NCBI RefSeq assembly: GCF_029626155.1
Contig: NZ_JARUBL010000001.1
Coordinates: 6,600,501 to 6,664,500 of the forward strand
DNA: 64,000 bases
Origin: Solwaraspora sp. WMMD1047
Lineage (GTDB): Bacteria > Actinomycetota > Actinomycetes > Mycobacteriales > Micromonosporaceae
Direction: 5' to 3'
This document shows positions 1 through 7,360 of this stretch, one piece after another. The notes under the pieces were generated by a model that did no database searches, was not told where the DNA came from, and was given only the letters and a program-made list of their open reading frames with translations. The translations under genes were made by a program, and so were the position numbers. Every line of letters begins with the position of its first letter. Position 1 is the stretch's first letter.

Positions 1-899
1 CGCTCAAGGGCGAGACCATCTCGCTGGCCGTCGCGCTGGAGCTGCCGCTGGTCATCGTCGACGTGCAGCGGGCCGGCCCGTCCACCGGGATGCCGACCAA
101 GACCGAGCAGGCCGACCTGAACATGGCGCTGTTCGGCCGGCACGGGGAGGCGCCGGTGGCGGTGGTGGCACCCCGCTCGCCGTCGGACTGCTTCCACGCC
201 GCCATCGAGGCGGCCCGGATCGCGCTCACCTACCGCACGCCGGTGCTGCTGCTGTCGGACAACTACGTGGCCAACGGCTCCGAGCCGTGGCTGCTGCCGG
301 AGGTCGACTCCCTGCCGGACCTGCGGGTCGAGTTCGCCACCGCGCCCAACAGCGAGGACGGCAGCACCTTCCTGCCGTACCTTCGCGACCCGCAGACGCT
401 GGCCCGGCCGTGGGCGATCCCCGGCACCGCCGGCCTGGAGCACCGGATCGGCGGCCTGGAGAAGGCCGACAAGACCGGCGACATCTCGTACGACCCGGCG
501 AACCACGATTTCATGGTGCGGACCCGGGCGGCCCGGATCGAGTCGATCCCGGTGCCCGACGTCGAGGTCGAGGATCCCGACGGGGACGCCCGGCTGCTGG
601 TGCTCGGTTGGGGCTCCACCTACGGCCCGATCGGCGCCGCCTGCCGGGGGTTGCGCCAGCGTGGCCTGCCGGTGGCCCAGGCGCACCTGCGCCACCTGGC
701 GCCGCTGCCGGCCAACCTCGGCGAGGTGCTCGCCTCCTACGACAAGGTGGTGATCCCGGAGATGAACCTCGGTCAGCTCGGCCACGTCATCCGGGCCCGC
801 TACCTGGTCGACGCGATCGGATACAACCAGGTCCGCGGCCTGCCGTTCACCGCCGCGGAGCTGGAGACCATGCTGGAAGAGGTCGTCAAGAATGCCTGA
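1..899 (+). CDS. korA: 2-oxoglutarate:ferredoxin oxidoreductase subunit alpha, 5' truncated
   Basis: This is the C-terminal part of KorA, which with KorB oxidatively decarboxylates 2-oxoglutarate to succinyl-CoA and reduces ferredoxin, as the KGOR bypass of the TCA cycle. The frame is already open at base 3 and the true start lies outside the window. About 299 residues remain, roughly the second half of the usual ~600-residue fused gamma/alpha subunit. The motif PSTGMPTKTEQADL near the left edge is characteristic of the pyruvate/2-oxoglutarate ferredoxin oxidoreductase alpha domain. The rest contains the domain-II fold ending in LGQLGHVIRARY. Its stop overlaps the korB start by 8 bases, so the two are translationally coupled. 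Confidence 0.95.
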   Translation, partial: LKGETISLAVALELPLVIVDVQRAGPSTGMPTKTEQADLNMALFGRHGEAPVAVVAPRSPSDCFHAAIEAARIALTYRTPVLLLSDNYVANGSEPWLLPEVDSLPDLRVEFATAPNSEDGSTFLPYLRDPQTLARPWAIPGTAGLEHRIGGLEKADKTGDISYDPANHDFMVRTRAARIESIPVPDVEVEDPDGDARLLVLGWGSTYGPIGAACRGLRQRGLPVAQAHLRHLAPLPANLGEVLASYDKVVIPEMNLGQLGHVIRARYLVDAIGYNQVRGLPFTAAELETMLEEVVKNA

Positions 900-1959
900 G
901 CCCGTCGCCGTCAAGCTCACCGCGAAGGACTTCAAGTCCGACCAGGAGGTGCGCTGGTGCCCCGGTTGTGGCGACTACGCCATCCTCGCGGCGGTGCAGT
1001 CCTTCATGCCGGAGCTGCAGATCCCCCGGGAGCGGATCGTCTTCGTCTCCGGCATCGGCTGCTCGTCGCGGTTCCCGTACTACATGAACACCTACGGGCT
1101 GCACTCGATCCACGGCCGCGCCCCGGCGATCGCCACCGGCCTGTCGGTCTCCCGGCCGGACCTGTCGGTCTGGGTGGTCACCGGTGACGGCGACGCGCTC
1201 TCGATCGGCGGCAACCACCTGATCCACGCGCTGCGCCGCAACGTCAACTTCAAGATCCTGCTCTTCAACAACCGGATCTACGGTCTGACCAAGGGGCAGT
1301 ACTCCCCCACCTCCGAGGTCGGCAAGATCACCAAGTCGACTCCGGTCGGCTCGGCGGACGCTCCGTTCAACCCGCTCTCGCTGGCGCTGGGCGCCGAGGC
1401 GACCTTCGTCGCCCGGACCATCGACTCCGACCGCAAGCACCTGCAGTCGGTGCTGCGGGCCGCCGCCGAGCACGAGGGCTCCGCGTTCGTGGAGATCTAC
1501 CAGAACTGCAACATCTTCAACGACGGCGCGTTCGAGCAGCTCAAGGACCCGCAGACCCGCGACGACTACCTGATCCGGTTGGAGCACGGGGAGCCGATCG
1601 TCTTCGGCGCGACCGGCCACCCGAACAGCCAGGTCGGCGGCCGGGACGGGCAGTTCTGCGTGGTCCACCCGCCGGGCGGCTTCGGCCTGGAGGTCCGGGA
1701 GACCGCGTCGGTGCGGCCCGAGGAGATCGTCGTGCACGACGCGACGGTCAGCGAGCCCGCGTACGCCTTCGCGCTGTCCCGGCTGCCCGGCTTCGACCTG
1801 CGCAACACCCCGATCGGGGTGTTCCGGTCAGTCGACCGGCCGTCCTACGACAGCGCCATCCAGGCGCAGCTCGACGCCGCCAAGGCCAAGTCCACCGGTA
1901 CGCCGGAGGAGCAGCTCGCCGGCCTGCTCAACTCCGGCGACACCTGGACGATCCTGTAG
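892..1959 (+). CDS. korB: 2-oxoglutarate:ferredoxin oxidoreductase subunit beta
   Basis: KorB is the thiamine-diphosphate-binding subunit that partners KorA in the cytoplasmic 2-oxoglutarate:ferredoxin oxidoreductase. The 355-residue length is typical. WCPGCGDY (Cys23, Cys26) near the N-terminus matches the conserved cysteine motif of the family. A GDGD...GGNH stretch around residues 99-108 and NNRIYGLTKGQ further on form the TPP/Mg binding site. The ATG start lies inside the end of korA, with an 8-base overlap, which fits the usual korAB order in actinobacteria. A convergent sulfatase-fold gene ends 22 bases downstream. Confidence 0.96.
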   Translation: MPEPVAVKLTAKDFKSDQEVRWCPGCGDYAILAAVQSFMPELQIPRERIVFVSGIGCSSRFPYYMNTYGLHSIHGRAPAIATGLSVSRPDLSVWVVTGDGDALSIGGNHLIHALRRNVNFKILLFNNRIYGLTKGQYSPTSEVGKITKSTPVGSADAPFNPLSLALGAEATFVARTIDSDRKHLQSVLRAAAEHEGSAFVEIYQNCNIFNDGAFEQLKDPQTRDDYLIRLEHGEPIVFGATGHPNSQVGGRDGQFCVVHPPGGFGLEVRETASVRPEEIVVHDATVSEPAYAFALSRLPGFDLRNTPIGVFRSVDRPSYDSAIQAQLDAAKAKSTGTPEEQLAGLLNSGDTWTIL

Positions 1960-1981
1960 CTGTCTCGCCGGCGGGAGCCGG

Positions 1982-3733
1982 TCAGGAGAACGTGGTCAGG
2001 AACCGGTCCCGGAAGGTGTCCATCCGCCAGACCGGTGCCTGCGGACCCGGCATCAGGCCGTCCTGCCAGCCCCACCCGGCGGTCCGCGCCAGCACCGCCG
2101 GGTCGCGCGCGACGATGCTGATCGGCACGTCCCGACTGGCCCGCGGGCCGGTGATGAGCGGGGCCGGCTGGTGGTCGCCGAGGAAGACCAGGACCAGGTC
2201 GTCGTCGCCGTAGGTCTCGACGTACGAGATCAGGGTGCGCAGGGTGTACTCGACGGCCCGGCGGTACTCGGTGCGTACCTGTGCGGTGTCCGACCAGACC
2301 TCCTCGACCGACCGGCCGGTCTCCGGCATGCCCTCGAACGCCGAGCCGTCGCCGACGTCGGCCCAGTCGATCAGTTCGGGCAGCGGCGCCCACGGCGTGT
2401 GGCTGGAGAGCAGCGCGATCTCCGCCATCAGCGGGGGTTTTCCCGGCCCGGTGTACTCGGCCTGCCGGAAACCAGCGAGGGTGTACTGGTCGGGCATGGA
2501 CGAGAAGTTGAACCGGGGGCCGCGGTAACCGAGGTTGCGGGAGTCGTACACCTGGTGGTAGCCGTAGAAGTCCCCCTCCGGCCAGGCCCGGGTGATGCCC
2601 GGCATGACGCCGACGGTCCGCCAGTCGGCGCGCCGGAAGGCGCTGTTGAGGGTGAGCCGGTCGCTTACCACCAGGTTGTCGTACCGCTGCTGGTTGTTGA
2701 TCCACAGTCCGGACATCAGCGTGGCGTGGGCGAGCCAACTGTTGCCGCCGGCGGTCGGCGAGGTGAGGAAGCCGCTGCGGCCGGTGAATCCGGCCTCGGC
2801 CAGCCGGCGGTCGCCGTCCGCCAGCACCGCGCCGACCTGGGGGGCGTACTCCGGGTCGCTCACCGCGTCCCGCCCGTAGCTCTCCACGAAGGCGATGATG
2901 ACGTCCTTGCCGCGCAGGGCGGTCAGCAACTCGTCGCCCGGGGTGTCCCGGAAGGCGTCGATCTTCACCTCCGCGGCGAACCGCTCCCGGTCCCGCAGCC
3001 CGTCGTACACCCCGTACGCCCGGTCGACGGCGAGCACACCGACCGGAGCCTCCGGCAGGACCGGTACGCCGAACACCGCGGTCACGACGCTCACCACCGC
3101 GAACACCGCCACGGTGCGGGCGGTCGTCCGCTCGTGCCGGACCAGCAGTCCGGTCAGCCGCAGCACCGACAGCGTCACGAGAACGAGTACCGCGACGGCG
3201 AGCAGCAGGGCGGCGACGGCCACGCCGACGGTGCCGGTCCGGCCGATCGAACCGGTGAGGAACTCCGCACCGGCGCCGAAGAGGATCCAGTCCAGCACCG
3301 GGTCGAACGGCCGGTCGAGCACCGTGTAGAAGCCCATGTCGACGATCTTCACGATGCCGAGCACGCCGAGGCCGACACCGATGACGGCGGACGCGACCCG
3401 GCGCGGCCGCGCCGACAGGATCAGCAGCAGGGCGACGAGCAGCAGCCCGTCCACCGGAATCCGCAGGAACGCCCACGGGGTCAGACTGTCGATCCGGTTC
3501 GGTGTGACGAACACGAGCAGGACCAGCAGCCCGGCCAGCACGTCGAGCACGGTCGACCCGACCGGTCGACGCCGCCGCGGCCGACCGCCGGCACCGCCCG
3601 GGACGGCGTCTACCGCGCCGCCATCGCCCCCGGCCGCCCCGTCCGGGGCGGCCGCACCCGCGACGGCGGCGCCGCCGGGCGGGGTGCGCCGGGCCTGGGT
3701 CGGCAACCGACGCAGGTGGGTGAGCAGAGACAC
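1982..3733 (-). CDS. membrane-anchored sulfatase / LTA synthase-like protein
   Basis: A 583-residue integral membrane protein of the alkaline phosphatase/sulfatase superfamily. A Pro/Ala/Gly-rich cytoplasmic N-terminus (about residues 1-60) is followed by about five hydrophobic segments (residues 62-225). An extracytoplasmic catalytic domain then starts near DVIIAFVESYGRDAV. The segment TSPTAGGNSWLAHATLMSG holds the likely nucleophile Thr/Ser region. FLGDHQPAP near the C-terminus is the metal-binding Asp-His pair of this fold. Lipoteichoic acid synthases and related phosphoglycerol or phosphoethanolamine transferases share this layout, but the substrate cannot be told from sequence. The start is GTG. 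The gene lies 16 bases downstream of the K+ channel gene on the same strand, suggesting co-transcription. Confidence 0.85.
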   Translation of the reverse strand: MSLLTHLRRLPTQARRTPPGGAAVAGAAAPDGAAGGDGGAVDAVPGGAGGRPRRRRPVGSTVLDVLAGLLVLLVFVTPNRIDSLTPWAFLRIPVDGLLLVALLLILSARPRRVASAVIGVGLGVLGIVKIVDMGFYTVLDRPFDPVLDWILFGAGAEFLTGSIGRTGTVGVAVAALLLAVAVLVLVTLSVLRLTGLLVRHERTTARTVAVFAVVSVVTAVFGVPVLPEAPVGVLAVDRAYGVYDGLRDRERFAAEVKIDAFRDTPGDELLTALRGKDVIIAFVESYGRDAVSDPEYAPQVGAVLADGDRRLAEAGFTGRSGFLTSPTAGGNSWLAHATLMSGLWINNQQRYDNLVVSDRLTLNSAFRRADWRTVGVMPGITRAWPEGDFYGYHQVYDSRNLGYRGPRFNFSSMPDQYTLAGFRQAEYTGPGKPPLMAEIALLSSHTPWAPLPELIDWADVGDGSAFEGMPETGRSVEEVWSDTAQVRTEYRRAVEYTLRTLISYVETYGDDDLVLVFLGDHQPAPLITGPRASRDVPISIVARDPAVLARTAGWGWQDGLMPGPQAPVWRMDTFRDRFLTTFS

Positions 3734-3749
3734 CAGGCCCTCCGTCCCG

Positions 3750-4763
3750 TCAGGCGGAGGCCGGGGTCGGGGACCGATCGTCGCGGACGTAGACCAGCAT
3801 GTCGCCGGTCTCGATCCGGACCGCCGACGGCTCCGACAGCGAGACCACCTTGCCGCGCCGGACCAGGGCGATCACCAGCGTCTCCAGCTTGCGCGGCGAG
3901 AGCCCCACCTCGTGCCGCTCGGCCGACCGCATCGCCAGCGCCATCCCCTGTCCGGGAGTGAGCAGATCCTCGACCACGTCGATGAGCGGCGGCGCGGACG
4001 TCGACACCCCGAGCAGCCGGCCCGCGGTGGCCGACGAGACGATGACGTGATGGGCGCCGCTCTGCTTGAGCAGCGGCGCGTTCTCCGCCTCCCGGGCGGC
4101 GGCGATGATCCGTACCTTGCCGGCGGTGAGCTGCCGGACGGTGAGGGTGACCAGGACCGAGACCTCGTCGCTGTCGGTGGCGATGATCACCGCCTTGGCG
4201 TTGCGGACGTGGGCCTCGTTGAGCACCGAGGAGCGGGTGGCCGAGCCCTCCACCGCGACGAGGCCGGCCGAGGTCGCCTGCCGGACCCCGGCCGCCGACC
4301 GCTCGACGACGAGGATCCGGGACTTGTCGAAGCCGGTCTCCAGCAGGGCGGAGACGGCGCTGCGGCCCTTGGTGCCGTAGCCGCAGATGATGACGTGGTC
4401 CTTCACAGTTTTCCTCCACCGCGTCAAGCGGAGGTTGGTCCGGTACTGCTCGGTCAGGACTTCGAGGGTGGTGCCGACCAGGATGATCAGGAACAGCACC
4501 CGGGCCGGGGTGATCACCAGGACGTTCACCAACCGGGCGTTCTCCGACACCGGCGCGATGTCGCCGTAGCCGGTGGTGGAGAGGGAGACCACCGTGTAGT
4601 AGAAGCAGTCCAGCAGGGTGAGCCCGTCACCGTTGTTGTCCCGGTAGCCCTCCCGGTCGAGGTAGACCACCGCGACGATGAAGAAGATCAGGCCCAGCGC
4701 GGCGGCGAGGCGCAGGCTCAGGGCCCGGGCCGGACCCCGGTGTACGGCGGGAAAATGAATCAC
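3750..4763 (-). CDS. potassium channel with RCK/TrkA-N domain
   Basis: A 337-residue two-TM-type K+ channel subunit fused to a cytoplasmic regulator domain. A first membrane helix lies at residues 15-35. A pore loop contains the selectivity filter TTGYGD (residues 63-68), and a second helix lies at residues 80-103. The remainder is an RCK domain that starts with the Rossmann-like VIICGYGTKGRSAV and ends with a TrkA-C-like segment (GLSPRKLETLVIALVRRGK). This is the MthK-like arrangement, in which ligand binding to RCK gates the pore. It is the upstream member of a two-gene unit with the sulfatase-fold protein and is divergent from the GH10-like gene. Confidence 0.92.
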   Translation of the reverse strand: MIHFPAVHRGPARALSLRLAAALGLIFFIVAVVYLDREGYRDNNGDGLTLLDCFYYTVVSLSTTGYGDIAPVSENARLVNVLVITPARVLFLIILVGTTLEVLTEQYRTNLRLTRWRKTVKDHVIICGYGTKGRSAVSALLETGFDKSRILVVERSAAGVRQATSAGLVAVEGSATRSSVLNEAHVRNAKAVIIATDSDEVSVLVTLTVRQLTAGKVRIIAAAREAENAPLLKQSGAHHVIVSSATAGRLLGVSTSAPPLIDVVEDLLTPGQGMALAMRSAERHEVGLSPRKLETLVIALVRRGKVVSLSEPSAVRIETGDMLVYVRDDRSPTPASA

Positions 4764-4973
4764 GCTGGGTCACGCTCCACCATCTCGCCCACCTGCACGT
4801 GCTCAACATAGCCCCTGCTGTCCGGGGACGTTGACCGCCGGCTCGGATGACGCGACCGAGACGGTCGGAGTGTAACGATTAGTAGTGGACCGTCGACCTA
4901 CCGGTGCGGATCCGCCCGCATCGCGTCGCGCGCCCACCCCGTCCCCCGGGGGTCTGCTGAAGGGACGCCGCTG

Positions 4974-6584
4974 ATGAGGACTCATCGACTCGGCTCCGCC
5001 TTCCTGATGGTCGTACTCCTGCTGGTCGCTGTCCCGTTCGCGCTGCCGGTGGCCTCCGTCGCCTGTCCAGCCGCCGACCCGGCCGTGCCGAAACGCCAGT
5101 TTCGCGCGATGTGGATCGCCTCGGTGGTCAACATCGACTGGCCGAGCCGCTCCTCCCTGACCGCGCCGGATCGGATCGCCGTCCAGCAGGCCGAGTACCG
5201 GGGCTGGCTGGACCTGGCCCGGCGGCGCAACCACAACGCGGTGATCGTGCAGGTCCGACCGACCGCGGACGCCTTCTGGGCGTCGTCCTACGAGCCCTGG
5301 TCGGAGTACCTCACCGGGGTCCGGGGGCAGCACCCGGGCTGGGATCCGCTCGGCTACCTGGTCGACGCCGCGCACGAACGCGGCCTGGAGTTCCACGCCT
5401 GGTTCAACCCGTACCGGGCCTCGATGCCGGACGGCGCCGGGCCGAACCTGAACCTGCTGGCCCCCGGGCATCCGCTGCGGGCCAACCCGGACTGGGCGGT
5501 GGTCTACCCGGTCAACGCCGCCGGATCGCGGCTCTACTACAACCCGGGAGTGCCGGCGGCCCGGCAGTTCGTGCAGAACGCGATCATGGACGCGGTCACC
5601 CGCTACGACATCGACGGCGTGCACTTCGACGACTACTTCTACCCCTACCCGGCGGCCGGCCAGGACTTCCCCGACCAGGAAGCGTTCGCGCGGTACGGCG
5701 CCGGTTTCGGCAGCCGGGCCGACTGGCGGCGGCACAACGTCGACCTGCTCATCCAGGAGCTGGGTGCCCGGATCAAGGCCGCCAAGCCGTGGGTGAAGTT
5801 CGGGGTCAGTCCGTTCGGCATCTGGCGCAACCGGTCCGCCGACCCGCTCGGCTCGGCCACCAGCGGCCTGCAGTCGTGGGACGCGAACTTCGCCGACACC
5901 CGGTCCTGGGTACGCAACCAGTGGATCGACTACGTCGTGCCGCAGGTGTACTGGCACATCGGCTTCGCGACCGCCGACTACGCCGTCCTGGTGCCCTGGT
6001 GGGCGCAGGTGGTGGCCGGCACCCGGGTGCAGCTCTACATCGGGCAGGCCGACTACAAGATCGGTGACCCCGCCCAGCCGGCGCAGTGGCAGGACCCGGA
6101 GGAGATGTCCCGCCACCTGGCCCTGAACCGGTCCCATCCCGCCGTCGCCGGCAACGTGCACTTCAGCGCCGTGCAGGTGCGCGCCAACCGGCTCGGGGCG
6201 GTGGACCGGTACGCCGCGGCGCACTATTCGCGGCCGGCCCTGGTGCCCGCGATGCCGCACCTGCCGCGCCTGCCGATGCTGATGCCGACCCGGCTCGGTG
6301 CCACCCGGCAGGCCGACGGCATCCGGTTGAGCTGGCGCCGGCCGGCGCCGCCGTCAGCCGTCGCGACCGGGTACGCGGTGTACCGGGTCGACGGCGCCCA
6401 CCCGCCGGGCGGCTGCCTGCTCGTCGACGCCCGGTATCTGGTCGGCACCGTCGCCGGGACGGGCGACGGTGGCTCGTTCCTGGACTCCTCGGCGGTGCCG
6501 GGCCGCCGCTACACCTACCTGGTGACCGGCCTGGACCGGCTGGCCAACGAGGGTCCGCCGAGCCTGCCCCGACCGGTCCGCTGA
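4974..6584 (+). CDS. secreted glycoside hydrolase family 10-like (DUF187/GHL10) protein
   Basis: A 536-residue exported protein. The N-terminus (MRTHRLGSAFLMVVLLLVAV, then a cleavage region near Ala-Cys at residue 31) is a signal peptide, and the cysteine after SVA could even be a lipobox. The GHL10 (DUF187) domain follows from about residue 40 to 400, with FRAMWIASVVNIDWPS at its start and GVHFDDYFYPYP as the catalytic-site-like acidic motif. This family is related to YngK and is thought to act on cell-surface or complex polysaccharides. A fibronectin-III-like tail (residues 430-536, VSWRRP-type strands) closes the protein. A strong terminator hairpin follows the stop. Confidence 0.9.
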   Translation: MRTHRLGSAFLMVVLLLVAVPFALPVASVACPAADPAVPKRQFRAMWIASVVNIDWPSRSSLTAPDRIAVQQAEYRGWLDLARRRNHNAVIVQVRPTADAFWASSYEPWSEYLTGVRGQHPGWDPLGYLVDAAHERGLEFHAWFNPYRASMPDGAGPNLNLLAPGHPLRANPDWAVVYPVNAAGSRLYYNPGVPAARQFVQNAIMDAVTRYDIDGVHFDDYFYPYPAAGQDFPDQEAFARYGAGFGSRADWRRHNVDLLIQELGARIKAAKPWVKFGVSPFGIWRNRSADPLGSATSGLQSWDANFADTRSWVRNQWIDYVVPQVYWHIGFATADYAVLVPWWAQVVAGTRVQLYIGQADYKIGDPAQPAQWQDPEEMSRHLALNRSHPAVAGNVHFSAVQVRANRLGAVDRYAAAHYSRPALVPAMPHLPRLPMLMPTRLGATRQADGIRLSWRRPAPPSAVATGYAVYRVDGAHPPGGCLLVDARYLVGTVAGTGDGGSFLDSSAVPGRRYTYLVTGLDRLANEGPPSLPRPVR

Positions 6585-6593
6585 CCACTCCGG

Positions 6594-6622
6594 GCCCCGG
6601 CCGCCAACCCGGCGGCCGGGGC
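6594..6622 (+). terminator. Rho-independent-like hairpin after the GHL10 gene
   Basis: A perfect 12-bp stem GCCCCGGCCGCC / GGCGGCCGGGGC with a 5-base loop starts 10 bases after the stop of the GHL10 gene. No U-tract follows, as is usual in high-GC actinobacteria. Confidence 0.8.
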
Positions 6623-6792
6623 AAGGGCATTCGCCTGTTTCGACGGAGGTCGGCAAAAGTTAACGCTCACTAGAGATCGTTGCCCACCGATTCCCCGAGA
6701 CTGGTGACCATTCCGGTACCCACCGGTAACCATCGCTTTTCCGGCTGATGCCCGCACAACGGTCGTCAGTCCGTCTCGGAGGTGAACCACCC

Positions 6793-7329
6793 GTGCCCCG
6801 TCGACTCTCCACCCTGCTGGCGGCCGCCGCGCTCGCCCTGATCACCGTTCTCGGCGTCGCCACCCCGGCCGCCGCGGTGACCACGGCCCAGAAGCTCTCC
6901 GTCCTGTCGAGCTGGACCCAGACCAGTGCCAGCAGCTACAACTCCTGGAACGCGGCCCGCACCAACCGCGGCCCCTGGGCCGAGTACAACTTCAACTGGT
7001 CGACGGACTACTGCTCGTCGAGCCCCGACAACCCGCTCGGGTTCAACTTCACCCTCTCCTGCTACCGGCACGACTTCGGGTACCGCAACTACAAGGAGAT
7101 GAGCCGGTTCTCCGCCAACAAGCCCCGCCTGGACAGCGCCTTCTACGAGGACCTCAAGCGGGCCTGCGCCACCTACAACGCGGTGGTCCGGCCGGCCTGT
7201 CTCAGCCTGGCCTGGACCTACTACCAGGCGGTCCGCATCTTCGGAAACCTGACGGTCAGCCAGGCCGACCTGGACCGCGCCGCCAAGATGAAGGCCGACG
7301 CCGAACGACGGGCGGCCGCCGCACGTTGA
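6793..7329 (+). CDS. secreted prokaryotic phospholipase A2
   Basis: A 178-residue secreted phospholipase A2 of the Streptomyces violaceoruber type, hydrolysing the sn-2 acyl ester of phospholipids outside the cell. I start it at GTG 6793 because GGAGGTG sits 8 bases upstream. The signal peptide is residues 1-28, cleaved after TPAAA. The catalytic helix CYRHDFGYRNYK carries His93-Asp94, and DNPLGFNF just before it forms the calcium-binding loop. Further cysteines (74, 90 and two near the C-terminus) give the usual two disulfides. A second family member lies at 43.6 kb with a very similar core and a long extra N-terminal domain. The cyclase/ATPase gene converges on it. Confidence 0.93.
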   Translation: MPRRLSTLLAAAALALITVLGVATPAAAVTTAQKLSVLSSWTQTSASSYNSWNAARTNRGPWAEYNFNWSTDYCSSSPDNPLGFNFTLSCYRHDFGYRNYKEMSRFSANKPRLDSAFYEDLKRACATYNAVVRPACLSLAWTYYQAVRIFGNLTVSQADLDRAAKMKADAERRAAAAR

Positions 7330-7360
7330 TCCACCACGGCGGGGGCGGTCCGGGCCACGG

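Noticed and set aside
2171-3961. A 596-codon plus-strand frame opposite the sulfatase gene
   Set aside because: Low-complexity Arg/Gly/Asp product without motifs; it lies entirely opposite a gene with clear membrane and catalytic segments.
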